56,771 bases of DNA from an uncultured Lachnospiraceae bacterium (GCA_910577275.1 CAJTMW010000028.1:1-56771), one strand, 5' to 3'; counted from the stretch's first letter, positions 34,569 through 43,565 are shown. The notes: generated by a model from the sequence alone, not told the origin. Made by a program: numbers and translations.

Positions 34569-35264
34569 TCACGTTTTCCCCATCCCTCTCAATTCCTGAT
34601 ACACTCTGCCTACGGGCAGTCCCACCACATTGTTGTAGTCTCCGTGTATTTCCCTGATAAACGCGGCGCATCTTCCCTGAATCCCGTAGGCGCCGGCCTT
34701 GTCCATGGGCTCCCCGGTATCCACATAAGCGCTGATTTCCGCCTCGCTTACAGGATACATGACAACGTCCGTCTTTTCATGAAAGGTAACCTGCCGGGGC
34801 GGCTTCTTCTCCCCGCTTTGCGCAATCAGCGTAACCCCTGTGTAAACCTGATGGCTCCTTCCCTGGAGCCGGGTAAGCATGGATACCGCCTCCTGACGGC
34901 TCCCCGGCTTTCCCATCACCTCTCCCTCTAAAGCGACCACAGTGTCCGCGCCTATCACCGTAAAAAAGCTTCTTTTTTCCTTCAAAAGCCTTTCAAAGAC
35001 CTCTTCCGCCTTCTGCGCCGAAAGTATTTCCACAATTTCAGAGGGCGGCAGCTCTGCTCCGCCGCCGCTGGATTCCCCGCAATCCGCGGAACAATTCAGA
35101 CTGCATTCCCCGCCGCAATCCGCAGCACAGTCCGCGCTGCCCTTTGCCCTGCTTTGAGGAAGCTTCTCCTCCCCCCGGGCGGGAATCACCTCATATTCCA
35201 TTCCGATTTGCGTTAGCAGCTCCCGCCTCCTGGGGGAAGCGGAAGCCAGTATTACCTTATTCAT
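34569..35264 (-). CDS. maf: Maf-family nucleoside triphosphate pyrophosphatase with Cys-rich insertion
   Basis: A 231-residue Maf protein. VILASASPRRRELL is the substrate site and VIGADTVVALEGEVMGKP carries the catalytic Asp; the C-terminal AYGIQGRCAAFIREIHGDY is conserved. Maf enzymes hydrolyse modified or canonical NTPs and affect septum formation. Relatives are ~190 residues; the extra length is an insertion at residues ~40-72 with five cysteines at regular spacing (CAADCGGECSLNCSADC). The ATG overlaps the ppk stop by eight bases, so translation is coupled. Confidence 0.93.
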   Translation of the reverse strand: MNKVILASASPRRRELLTQIGMEYEVIPARGEEKLPQSRAKGSADCAADCGGECSLNCSADCGESSGGGAELPPSEIVEILSAQKAEEVFERLLKEKRSFFTVIGADTVVALEGEVMGKPGSRQEAVSMLTRLQGRSHQVYTGVTLIAQSGEKKPPRQVTFHEKTDVVMYPVSEAEISAYVDTGEPMDKAGAYGIQGRCAAFIREIHGDYNNVVGLPVGRVYQELRGMGKT

Positions 35265-37404
35265 GATGGGTCTCCGGTATAAAAACTCTGTTGTTTACAA
35301 GCTCCTCCTGCTTTCCGGCCGCCTCTGCAGCCAGCCGGCAGAATTCAAGCTGGGAATTAAAGCTCCCCCTTCCCCGCTTTTCCACCTTCTCATAGGTTCC
35401 GTCGGCGGTCAGAACGTGGGCCTTTTCCGTGTCCGCAAGCTGCATTTTCAGAATGTCCATCAGACGTCTTTGAAGCTCCGGCCTTTCTATGGGAAACATG
35501 ATTTCCACCCGGCGCTCTAAATTTCTCGGCATCCAGTCGGCGCTTGCGCAGTAATACTCCGGTTTGCCGTTATTTTCAAAGTAAAAGATACGCGCATGCT
35601 CCAGATAATTCCCCACGATGGAGCGCACCGTAATATGGTTTCCGATTCCCGGAAGATGGGTTTTCAGGCAGCAGATTCCCCTGATAATCAGCTCGATTTT
35701 CACACCCGCAGCACCCGCTTCGTACAGGGCTTCAATGATATCCTTGTCGCACAGGCTGTTCATCTTTGCAATGATATGGCCGCCCCGTCCCGCAAGGGCG
35801 TTTTCCTTCTCCCTTCCAATCAGGAAAAGGAATCTGTCCTTCAGCCACAGGGGCGCAAGGGAAAGCCTGTTCCAGCCAAGAGGCTCGGAGTAACCGGAAA
35901 GCATATTAAATACCGCGGTTGCGTCCTCCCCGATGGAGGGGGTGCAGGTCAGAAGCCCGATATCCGTGTACAGCTTGGCGGTGCTGTCGTTATAGTTGCC
36001 GGTTCCCAGATGCACGTATCTTCTGATGCCCTCCTCCTCCCGGCGCACCACCAGCGTGATTTTGCTGTGAGTCTTTAATCCCACCAGACCGTAAATCACA
36101 TGGCAGCCCGCTTTCTCAAGCTTCTTCGCCCATACAATGTTGTTTTCCTCGTCAAATCTGGCCTTCAGCTCCACCAGCACGGACACCTGCTTTCCGTTTT
36201 CCGCCGCCTGGGCAAGGGCCGCGATAATGGGAGAATTGCCGCTGACCCGGTAAAGAGTCTGCTTGATGGCGAGCACATCCTCGTCCTTTGCCGCCTGCCT
36301 GATAAAATCAACCACCGGGCGGAAGGTCTCGTAAGGATGGAAAAGAAGAATATCCTTCTCCCTGATTTTTTCAAAAATATCGCAGTCCGCCGGAAGCTCC
36401 GGCACCGGCTGAGGCGGCAAATACCTCTTTTCCTTCAAATCCTCAAAGTCCGGCAGCCCGTACATTTTCATGAGGAAGCCCAAGTCAAGAGGGCCGTTAA
36501 TCCTGTAAATCTCCTCCTCGGAAATGTTAAGGTTCTCCTCGATAATCTTAAGGAGCCTCTCGTCAATCCCCTCCTCCACATCAAGGCGGATTGCCTGCCC
36601 CCACTGTCTTCTCTTTAGCTGCTTTTCAATTTCCTGCAGCAAATCCTCCGCCTCGTCCTCGGAAATGTCAAGGTCGGCGTTGCGCATGATGCGGAAAGGA
36701 CAGGAACACACGATATCATAATTCATAAACAGCTTGTGGATATTTCTCTCGATAATCTCCTCTAACAGGATAACCGTCTTTTTCCTGTTTTTGGAACCGG
36801 CGCCCTCCTTCACCGGAAGCTGTACGATTCTGTCCAGAACCCCCGGCACCTGAACTGTCGCGAACTCCAAATCCCCCTCGCCGTTCTTTTTCCGCACAAG
36901 AGCGCCGATATTTAACGTCTTATTCCTGATAAGGGGAAAAGGTCTCGAGGAATCCACCGCCATGGGCGTGAGCACCGGATAAACGTTTTCCTCATAATAC
37001 TTATCCACAAACGCGGCTTCCTTCCCGGTAAGCTCCTCGTGGCGTTTGATTACGCGGAGACCGTTATTTGAAAGCCCCGGAAGGATTTCCTTATTGTAAA
37101 TGCCGTACTGCTCCGCCACCAGCTCGTGAGTCACCTGACTTAGCGCGGATATTTGTTCCTTTGCGGTCATTCCCGCAATATCCCTTTTTTCATAGCCCGC
37201 ATTGACCATATCCATCAAAGACGCCACCCTGACCATAAAAAACTCCGCCAGGTTGGAAGAGGTAATGCTTAAAAATTTCAGCCGCTCAAAGAGGGGATTG
37301 TTTTTGTCCCTTGCCTCGCTTAACACCCTCTTGTTGAACATCACCCAGCTCAGCTCCCTGTTGCTGTAATATTTCGGGTCGTCATAATTGATTGTATTGC
37401 TCAT
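35257..37404 (-). CDS. ppk1: Polyphosphate kinase 1
   Basis: A 715-residue PPK1, making polyphosphate from ATP reversibly. The N-terminal domain starts YYSNRELSWVMFNKRVL. The catalytic domain has ILLFHPYETFRPVVDFI, KQTLYRVSGNSPIIAAL, GLKTHSKITLVV (the phosphorylated-His region) and YVHLGTGNYNDSTAKLYTD. I start at ATG 37404, nine bases after GGAGGG. It is placed 80 bp after ppx and overlaps maf, so both synthesis and breakdown of polyphosphate are encoded in one operon. Confidence 0.96.
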   Translation of the reverse strand: MSNTINYDDPKYYSNRELSWVMFNKRVLSEARDKNNPLFERLKFLSITSSNLAEFFMVRVASLMDMVNAGYEKRDIAGMTAKEQISALSQVTHELVAEQYGIYNKEILPGLSNNGLRVIKRHEELTGKEAAFVDKYYEENVYPVLTPMAVDSSRPFPLIRNKTLNIGALVRKKNGEGDLEFATVQVPGVLDRIVQLPVKEGAGSKNRKKTVILLEEIIERNIHKLFMNYDIVCSCPFRIMRNADLDISEDEAEDLLQEIEKQLKRRQWGQAIRLDVEEGIDERLLKIIEENLNISEEEIYRINGPLDLGFLMKMYGLPDFEDLKEKRYLPPQPVPELPADCDIFEKIREKDILLFHPYETFRPVVDFIRQAAKDEDVLAIKQTLYRVSGNSPIIAALAQAAENGKQVSVLVELKARFDEENNIVWAKKLEKAGCHVIYGLVGLKTHSKITLVVRREEEGIRRYVHLGTGNYNDSTAKLYTDIGLLTCTPSIGEDATAVFNMLSGYSEPLGWNRLSLAPLWLKDRFLFLIGREKENALAGRGGHIIAKMNSLCDKDIIEALYEAGAAGVKIELIIRGICCLKTHLPGIGNHITVRSIVGNYLEHARIFYFENNGKPEYYCASADWMPRNLERRVEIMFPIERPELQRRLMDILKMQLADTEKAHVLTADGTYEKVEKRGRGSFNSQLEFCRLAAEAAGKQEELVNNRVFIPETHHE

Positions 37405-37484
37405 AGTAATCTTCCCTCCACAAATATAAAACAGACGCATTCTCCGCCCGGCTTCCTTTGGGCGGATTTCCTGCCCTGCTGCCG

Positions 37485-39020
37485 TTAACGTTTTTGCCTG
37501 ATTTCCGGCCTGATATTATATACTTCCTCAAAGAAATCCGCCCTCGCCCCAAAGAGCCCCCGCTCAAGGGTAATATCCTCGTTTGTGTTCACGGAAATGA
37601 TAAGCTTGTCTTCCTTTAAGGAAATTCTCACATCCTTAAATTTCTGCTTATGGCTCCTGTCAAGAGCGTTTGACAGCCGCAGAATCGCCGTCAGCTTCGC
37701 AATTTTCAGATAAGCGTCCCTGTCGATGGTATCAAGGCTCCCCGCTCCGTAATAGTCGAATTCCAGATGATTATACCGCACCACATTCGCCACGATTTCC
37801 CTCTCGATATGGGAAAGCCCGATAATTTCCGTTGACATGATAATACTGTAGGAGCACTCCCCCAGGTTTACCATACTGATGTACTTTCCGCAGTCATGCA
37901 GAATCGTGGATATCTGTAAAAGCAGCCGCTCTCTCCTGCCAAGCCCGTGAATCCTGCGCATACTGTCAAAAATGGTAAGCGCGATTTTTTCCAGCGTCTC
38001 GCTTCTTTTCTTGCTGCCACGGTATCTCTTGCTGATATTCTGGGCGCAGGCAATAATATCCTTTTCAAAGTCGTGAGTGGAAGCGATAATCTTATGCTTC
38101 TCCGCATACTCGTAGGCGATACCGTCGCTTAAGGTCACGCCCGGCGACCAGATTTGCTCCGCCCCCATGGCGTCCATAATGGTGTAAAGAATCATCATGG
38201 AAATATAAAGCAGCGGCACATTTTCCTCCGGCATATCCAGAATTTTTGCGATTTCCGAAAGGCTTTTGGTGTTGTAGATATCCAGAAAATAATCCATGGA
38301 CTGCCTGTCCGCAAAGCCCCTTATGACGTCGCTGTCCTTTTTGCGCCTCACCACATTGGAAAGATAATCGTCCACCACAATAATGCTTTTGATTTCCCTG
38401 TCCTTTAAATAAAGCTTCTTGTACACATTCATCTGGGATTCCACCATCTCCCGAATCAGCTCCCCGTATCTGGAAAAGCCCACCCCAAGGTGGAAAAGCC
38501 TCTCCTGGAGCCGCAGAACCCCAATCCGCATATTCTGGGTGGACACAAGGGTGTCGTTGTCAAACAAAGAAACCTGAATGCTTCCCCCGCCGATATCCAG
38601 AATGGCGGTTCCGCTTTCAATGATTTTCTGAAAACCTTCCCCCTGAAAGGCAATAGACTTATAGTCCAAAAACCGCTGCTCGGAATTGCTCAGCACGTCG
38701 ATATGGATTCCCGTCCTCTGCTCAATCTGGTCAAGCAGAATAATCGTGTTTTTCGACTCCCTGATGGCGCTGGTGCCATAGGCCTTGTAGTCGCTCACCT
38801 GATAGGACTTCATAATCCCCGAAAATTCTTTCAGCACATGGCAGAGCTCATCCACCCTTTCATAGGAAAGCTTTCCTTCCCCATAAGTCTCCGTCCCCAT
38901 ATCGATGCTGTGCCGGATATGGTCGATTTCCCGCATCCCCCGAAGCTTTGAAACCTCAAAAATTTTCATGGACAGTTCATAAGACCCCACATCAATTGCA
39001 GCAAATGTTTTTACCTGCAT
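37485..39020 (-). CDS. ppx: Ppx/GppA exopolyphosphatase with C-terminal HD-type domain
   Basis: A 511-residue protein with the two-part ASKHA fold: AAIDVGSYELSMKIFEVS at the start, YGTSAIRESKN, and ILDIGGGSIQVSLF for phosphate binding. From residue ~315 it continues into an HD-like helical domain with ILHDCGKYISM and, later, LDRSHKQKFKDVRI. Ppx enzymes release phosphate from polyphosphate or pppGpp. Directly before ppk1, it suggests controlled polyphosphate turnover. It follows the DUF815 ATPase gene by 33 bp. Confidence 0.93.
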   Translation of the reverse strand: MQVKTFAAIDVGSYELSMKIFEVSKLRGMREIDHIRHSIDMGTETYGEGKLSYERVDELCHVLKEFSGIMKSYQVSDYKAYGTSAIRESKNTIILLDQIEQRTGIHIDVLSNSEQRFLDYKSIAFQGEGFQKIIESGTAILDIGGGSIQVSLFDNDTLVSTQNMRIGVLRLQERLFHLGVGFSRYGELIREMVESQMNVYKKLYLKDREIKSIIVVDDYLSNVVRRKKDSDVIRGFADRQSMDYFLDIYNTKSLSEIAKILDMPEENVPLLYISMMILYTIMDAMGAEQIWSPGVTLSDGIAYEYAEKHKIIASTHDFEKDIIACAQNISKRYRGSKKRSETLEKIALTIFDSMRRIHGLGRRERLLLQISTILHDCGKYISMVNLGECSYSIIMSTEIIGLSHIEREIVANVVRYNHLEFDYYGAGSLDTIDRDAYLKIAKLTAILRLSNALDRSHKQKFKDVRISLKEDKLIISVNTNEDITLERGLFGARADFFEEVYNIRPEIRQKR

Positions 39021-39053
39021 ACCTCCTCCTTCCCGCGCATTGCTTTACGCATT

Positions 39054-40349
39054 TTACTTACCCGTGCCCAACAGATAATCGATAAACTGCTGGGCGCATC
39101 TTCCCGATAATCCGCCGTGGGCAAGCTCCCACTTGTTTGCCTCTAAAAGGAGCTCATCCTCCGGCATTTCAACCCCGTATCTTTCCGCCAGAACACGGAC
39201 AATATTCTGAAATTCCTTTTTATCCGGCGCGGCGAAGAAAATCGTAACCCCAAAGCGCGACACTAAAGAAAGCTTCTCCTGAACCGTATCCCCCGCATGA
39301 AGGTCGTCCCTTCTCTCCTCTTTGTCGGAAAACTTCTCCCTGACCAGATGCCGTCTGTTGGAGGTGGCGTAAATCAGCACATTCTCCGGCTTCTTTTCCA
39401 GACCGCCCTCAATGACGGCTTTTAAATATTTATACTCAATCTCAAAATCCTCAAAACTCAAATCATCCATATAAATAATGAATTTGTAGTTCCTGTTTTT
39501 CACCTGGGTAATCACTTCGTTCAAATCCCGGAACTGATGCTTGTACATTTCTATAATACGAAGTCCCCTGTCGTAATATTCATTGGCAATTCCCTTGATG
39601 CTGGAGGATTTTCCTGTGCCGGCGTCGCCGAAAAGCAGACAATTGTTGGCTCTCCTCCCCTCCACAAAGGCCAGCGTATTTTCAACCAGCTTTTTCTTCG
39701 GGATTTCATAACCCACCAAATCGTCCAGATGGACATGGGCGATATTCCTGATGGGTACGATTTCCACCCCCATCTCCCCGTGAACTACCCGGAACGCCTT
39801 GTGGAGCCCGAACTTTCCCACGCCGTAATCCCGGTAAAATTCCGTGAGCGTATCCTTCATTTCCTCCGGCGTGTGGTCTTTGGTAAACTTCACCGCCAGG
39901 GAACAGATTCTGTCCCTGATGCGGCTGTTGTACACCTTGCTCTCGCCGTCGGCGCCCTCATAATCCAGAATCATTTTAAACTCGTCCATATGGAGCGCTT
40001 CCGCCATTTTCCCGAAGTCAAAGTCGAAAAACTCCTTGAAAATCACAATGTCATGGAGCACCGCCTGATTGATGGTTCCCCCAACCTGTCCTCTGATTTC
40101 ACAGGCTCTGCTGTAGCTGTTTTCATTGTTCACCAGAAGATTGGACAGATAACAGTGCCACAGATTCCCGTAAAACCCGTGGTTCTCCGCCATTTCAAAA
40201 AGCCGGTGCATACAGCTGTAGCCAAGCGCCCGCGCCTCCTCCTTTTTTTCCTTCTCCTCATAATGCTCCAAAAGCCACGCCATATCATATAAGAGGGCGC
40301 CCTCCTGTTCGGGAAATTCCTTATATACAATCAGTTCCTTTTCTCTCAT
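39054..40349 (-). CDS. DUF815-family AAA ATPase
   Basis: A 431-residue protein of the DUF815 family. The N-terminal ~190 residues are helical and non-enzymatic. The ATPase domain has Walker A LLFGDAGTGKSSSIKGI and Walker B FIIYMDDLSFEDFE, sensor LIYATSNRRHLVREK, and a late VSRFGVTIFFAAPDKKEF. The family is widespread and poorly understood. It follows pheA by 13 bp and precedes ppx. MREKEL is the start with a GAGGGAG upstream. Confidence 0.9.
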   Translation of the reverse strand: MREKELIVYKEFPEQEGALLYDMAWLLEHYEEKEKKEEARALGYSCMHRLFEMAENHGFYGNLWHCYLSNLLVNNENSYSRACEIRGQVGGTINQAVLHDIVIFKEFFDFDFGKMAEALHMDEFKMILDYEGADGESKVYNSRIRDRICSLAVKFTKDHTPEEMKDTLTEFYRDYGVGKFGLHKAFRVVHGEMGVEIVPIRNIAHVHLDDLVGYEIPKKKLVENTLAFVEGRRANNCLLFGDAGTGKSSSIKGIANEYYDRGLRIIEMYKHQFRDLNEVITQVKNRNYKFIIYMDDLSFEDFEIEYKYLKAVIEGGLEKKPENVLIYATSNRRHLVREKFSDKEERRDDLHAGDTVQEKLSLVSRFGVTIFFAAPDKKEFQNIVRVLAERYGVEMPEDELLLEANKWELAHGGLSGRCAQQFIDYLLGTGK

Positions 40350-40362
40350 TTCTATCTCCCTC

Positions 40363-41484
40363 TCAATAATTGCCCAGAATCCGCATGTTCCGCGCTTCTT
40401 CCCGCAGCCCGCGCAACGCGTTTTTTACCGCGCTGTCCGAAAGATTTCCGTCAAAATCAATAAAGAAGCGATACTCCCAGTTCCGCCCCTCTATGGGCCT
40501 GCTCTCGATTCGGTTCATGTTCAGATTATTGTAAATGAAATGAGACAGCATATGATAAAGAGAACCGCTCTCATGAGGAACCTCAAAACAAATGCTGACC
40601 TTCCCGGCATCCTTTAAGAAAATTTTCTGATTCGTAACAATAATAAAGCGGGTAGAGTTGGTGCTGGACTGATTGACGCCCTTTTGAAGCACGGAAAGCC
40701 CGTAAAGCCCTGCCGCGTATTCGCTGGCAATGGCCGCCTGCGTCCTGTCCTTATCCTCCGCCACCTTCCTCGCCGCAAAGGCATTGTTCTGCATACTGAT
40801 TTGCTGCCAGCTGTAGCCGTTTAAAAACCTTGCCGACTGCATCAGGGACTGTGGATGGGAGTAAACCGTCCTGATATCCTCTATTTTCGTTCCCGGCGCC
40901 GCCATCAGACAATGCTCTATTTTGATAATCTGCTCGCCCACGATATAATTTTCAAATTCCACCAGAAGGTCATAAATTTCACTGACAATCCCCGCCGTGG
41001 AGTTCTCAATGGGAAGCACCGCAAAGTCCGCGCTGCCCTCGTCAATGGCAATCATGGCGTCCCGGAAGGTGTCCACATGAAAGCTGTTCACCTTATCCCC
41101 AAAATACTGTACCATAGCCGCCTGAGAGTAAGCCCCCTCCGCACCCTGGAACACCACCCTTGCCTTTTCATTCAATCGCTCCACCCCGATAAAGGGAAGA
41201 TTGCCCATACTGCCGTGCTCCGCCAAAAGCCGGTATTGAAGCTTGCGGCTCATGGACATAATCTGCTCAAACAGCTCCTCGATTCCCCGGCTGTTGAAAT
41301 CATTGTGGGTAAGGGATTTCACCTTGCGGAGCTTTTCGTCCTCCCGTACCTTGTCAAAAACCTTTTTGCCCGTCTCTATTTTGAACTCCGCCACCTGGCG
41401 GCTGATATCCATTCTCTTTTCATACAAATCCACAATCTGTTCGTCAATTGCGTCAATCTGTTCGCGTAGCTTAAGTAAGTCCAT
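40363..41484 (-). CDS. pheA: Bifunctional chorismate mutase/prephenate dehydratase
   Basis: A 373-residue P-protein. Residues ~1-85 are AroQ-type chorismate mutase (LREQIDAIDEQIVDLYEKRM, then KVRKVKSL-like region). Residues ~105-285 are prephenate dehydratase, with FQGAEGAYSQAAM, VLPIENSTAGIV and the catalytic STNSTRFIIV. The C-terminal ACT domain has ESGSLYHMLSHF and NRIESRPIEGRNWEY, the phenylalanine-binding ESRP site, so feedback control is expected. I start at ATG 41484, because GAGGA lies five bases upstream; the open frame extends 37 codons further without a ribosome site. It opens the operon. Confidence 0.95.
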   Translation of the reverse strand: MDLLKLREQIDAIDEQIVDLYEKRMDISRQVAEFKIETGKKVFDKVREDEKLRKVKSLTHNDFNSRGIEELFEQIMSMSRKLQYRLLAEHGSMGNLPFIGVERLNEKARVVFQGAEGAYSQAAMVQYFGDKVNSFHVDTFRDAMIAIDEGSADFAVLPIENSTAGIVSEIYDLLVEFENYIVGEQIIKIEHCLMAAPGTKIEDIRTVYSHPQSLMQSARFLNGYSWQQISMQNNAFAARKVAEDKDRTQAAIASEYAAGLYGLSVLQKGVNQSSTNSTRFIIVTNQKIFLKDAGKVSICFEVPHESGSLYHMLSHFIYNNLNMNRIESRPIEGRNWEYRFFIDFDGNLSDSAVKNALRGLREEARNMRILGNY

Positions 41485-41566
41485 TTTTATCCTCTTTTCC
41501 GCATCAGAATCTGAAAATCCGTTATTGTAAATTACGGTGTTGAACGCTCTGCTGCTTTCGTTTTTT

Positions 41567-41595
41567 ATCATATAATGAATCGCGCGGATTCGCAA
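41567..41595 (-). promoter_or_regulatory. Promoter of the pheA operon
   Basis: Read leftward: TTGCGA (41590-41595), 17-base spacer, TATGAT (41567-41572). The leader of ~75 bases contains an imperfect hairpin (CCGTAATT with AATAACGG) but no clear terminator, so a Phe attenuator is not supported. Confidence 0.7.
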
Positions 41596-41647
41596 GTATC
41601 TGACTGCGCTTTATTTGGGAAATGTGACAGAATATTGGCGTTCCGGC

Positions 41648-41688
41648 AAAAAATGCAGAACCCTGATTCGCACCAAAGTTCTGCATTT
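41648..41688 (-). terminator. Terminator after the DUF4160 gene
   Basis: AAATGCAGAAC (41651-41661) pairs with GTTCTGCATTT (41678-41688), eleven base pairs around a 16-base loop. Read leftward it is followed by TTTTTTGCC. It isolates the DUF2442/DUF4160 pair from pheA. Confidence 0.85.
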
Positions 41689-41706
41689 CTGTTGATAAAA
41701 AATATG

Positions 41707-41985
41707 TCAGCAAAAATAACTGATTTCTCTAAACTGAGCATACCACTTGTTGATAATAATACTGCTATTTGCCTCGATATATCGTATCATATTATTTAAT
41801 GTTCTCTGTGGAATACGGGAATTATTATTGCAAAGTAAAGCTTTTCCCGAACTTGTTATCCAGATTTTTGTCGCATTTGCCGTTGCTTTTCCTTCTGCAA
41901 TGTGTACATGTACCGGCTCAAGCGGATTGTTTTCATTTGACCAGAAGTAAATTATATATGAGCCTATCCTAAAAATTTGAGGCAT
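41707..41985 (-). CDS. DUF4160 protein (toxin-antitoxin-like pair)
   Basis: A 92-residue protein with MPQIFRIGSYIIYFWSNE, then EPVHVHIAEGKATANATKIW, the DUF4160 core with conserved histidines HVH. Its start overlaps the 3' end of the DUF2442 gene by 17 bp. DUF4160 and DUF2442 often pair in bacterial genomes and are suspected to be toxin-antitoxin-like, but no activity is established to my knowledge. The C-terminal ~15 residues (NKWYAQFREISYFC) extend beyond the core. Confidence 0.8.
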   Translation of the reverse strand: MPQIFRIGSYIIYFWSNENNPLEPVHVHIAEGKATANATKIWITSSGKALLCNNNSRIPQRTLNNMIRYIEANSSIIINKWYAQFREISYFC

Positions 41986-42241
41986 TCAAAATACCTCCTT
42001 CTTTAGAAAACTCAAGCATTAAATGCGCATTATTGCGGACAAATTCTTTGAAATAGTCCATCTCGGCAGCAGAATATCCATTCACATCTTCCCATAAATG
42101 TTCCGGTAAATAGCACGTTGCATTATGAAATCCATCCTTTAAATCAGGTGTCTCTATATATACCTTTACTTTTCCATCCGGTAGCATTTCCGAATGCGTA
42201 ATCTCGGTATCGTCATTTAAGGTTGCATATGGATACATCAT
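41969..42241 (-). CDS. DUF2442 protein (partner of DUF4160)
   Basis: A 90-residue protein. After MMYPYATLNDDTEITHSEML it has KVKVYIETPDLKDGFHNATC, the DUF2442 pattern of short strands, and an acidic helical tail. AGAGGA lies eight bases before ATG 42241; the longer open frame to 42340 has no site and crosses the promoter. With its own promoter at 42311-42339 and a terminator after DUF4160, the pair is a discrete two-gene unit. Confidence 0.75.
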   Translation of the reverse strand: MMYPYATLNDDTEITHSEMLPDGKVKVYIETPDLKDGFHNATCYLPEHLWEDVNGYSAAEMDYFKEFVRNNAHLMLEFSKEGGILNASNF

Positions 42242-42310
42242 ATTATCATTCCTCTCATTCCGTAAATCTGTTAGCAACAGAATACACATCTGGTTAATAC
42301 ACTCTGGAGA

Positions 42311-42339
42311 TATTATAACCCTGTCAGGCAAAATCAGCA
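42311..42339 (-). promoter_or_regulatory. Promoter of the DUF2442/DUF4160 pair
   Basis: Read leftward: TTGCTG (42334-42339), 17-base spacer, TATAAT (42311-42316). The leader is ~65 bases. Confidence 0.75.
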
Positions 42340-42385
42340 AGAATAAGCTAAATCTTGCAGGCTGGATTCCTGATATTCGTCCCCT

Positions 42386-43489
42386 TTACCACCAGGAAAA
42401 AACAATTCCCGCAAGAGGCGACATTACAATCATTATCATTGAAAACGTAAAAGATTCAATGGAAATCAACGTCGCCCTCTGCTCGGAGGGAAACATATCC
42501 TGCAGCATGGAATTCGTCCTCACCTGAAGCGCATCGTCGCCAAGAGCGGCCAAAAAACCGCCAAGCGCCATAATCAGATACACGCCCGAATGCTCCGCAA
42601 GCACCCCGAAAAGCACGGCCAGCGCAGCCGCCGCAAACACACTCCTGTATCGCATTTTGCACTTAAGGATAATTTTCGCTCCCAACACGCCGCCCATCTC
42701 CATGAAAAACAGGGCGAACCCAAGAGCCCAGCCCGGCATACCGGCCTTTGGCAGCTTTGCCTGCAGGAAAAACAGCAGCAGGACATCAGCAGCCCCGACC
42801 AGAGAATTGGAGAGCATTAAAACCATTGTTTTTCCCTCCCGCCTTATAAAAGACAGGCTTTCCATAAAGCATTTAACGAATTCCCTGCCTATGGAACCAA
42901 GCACACCTCTCCCGTCCTGTCCGCCCTTTTCGCCGGCCCATACCTCACGCAACGGTATCAGCGTCCCTATCTGTACGGCGCACATGAAAACGTCGATTCC
43001 GTACGCCGCCCGGTGCCCGATAAACAGGGCAAATCCCGCGCACAAAGTTGACACGCCTCCGCAAAAGCGGTGGATAATAAGCTGGTTTGACGCATACTTT
43101 TCATAATATGCCTCGTCTCCGGCTATTTTTAGGGAGTCATAAGCAAGAGCGTCCCCTGAGCCGGAGGAAAAATTGTAGCTCATGGCAAAGAATGCAAGCG
43201 CCACGCAGACCATGAACAGGTTACCGGAAAGTATCATTACAATATTTCCGATTATTTTCATGACCGTGCTTACAATCAACATGTTTTTCCTTCCGAACAA
43301 ATCGGCAAGAATGCCTGACGGAATTTCAAAAATCAGGCTTGTGATGTGAAAAACGGTCTCGGCAAAGCCGATTTCAGGAAGGCTGTACCCTCTTGCCGCC
43401 AGTATTGCCACCCACGCGCCGGTTAACGACAGATTCCAGAGCACGGAGGATAAATAGAGTCTCGATATTTGTTTTTTGATATTAAGCAT
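42386..43489 (-). CDS. MFS exporter, possibly shortened at the C-terminus
   Basis: A 367-residue major facilitator with the MFS loop motif GILADLFGRKNMLIVST (~residues 57-73). About 11 membrane segments are visible; the last is SPLAGIVFSWW followed at once by the stop, so a final helix may be missing (usual length ~400). The ribosome site AAGGAG is eight bases before the ATG and is locked in a perfect nine-base-pair hairpin in the leader. Together with a strong promoter and leader peptide this suggests inducible expression, as in antibiotic-controlled exporters. It lies downstream of the RiPP operon in the same direction but has its own promoter. The substrate is unknown. Confidence 0.85.
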   Translation of the reverse strand: MLNIKKQISRLYLSSVLWNLSLTGAWVAILAARGYSLPEIGFAETVFHITSLIFEIPSGILADLFGRKNMLIVSTVMKIIGNIVMILSGNLFMVCVALAFFAMSYNFSSGSGDALAYDSLKIAGDEAYYEKYASNQLIIHRFCGGVSTLCAGFALFIGHRAAYGIDVFMCAVQIGTLIPLREVWAGEKGGQDGRGVLGSIGREFVKCFMESLSFIRREGKTMVLMLSNSLVGAADVLLLFFLQAKLPKAGMPGWALGFALFFMEMGGVLGAKIILKCKMRYRSVFAAAALAVLFGVLAEHSGVYLIMALGGFLAALGDDALQVRTNSMLQDMFPSEQRATLISIESFTFSMIMIVMSPLAGIVFSWW

Positions 43490-43497
43490 AATAAAAT

Positions 43498-43534
43498 CTC
43501 CTTAACTTTTGGTTTAGCAGTAAACGTTAAGGAG
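43498..43534 (-). promoter_or_regulatory. Hairpin masking the ribosome-binding site of the MFS gene
   Basis: Read leftward: CTCCTTAAC (43534-43526), inner stem-loop GTTTA-CTGC-TAAAC, then GTTAAGGAG (43506-43498), a perfect nine-base arm that contains the ribosome-binding AAGGAG. A ribosome stalled just upstream would break the first arm and free the site. Confidence 0.75.
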
Positions 43535-43565
43535 ACAATGCGCTGATTTTATGGAATTCGCCAGA

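Noticed and set aside
41485..41595. In-frame extension of pheA as an attenuator leader peptide
   Set aside because: It has no stop before pheA, overlaps the -10 box and has no ribosome site.
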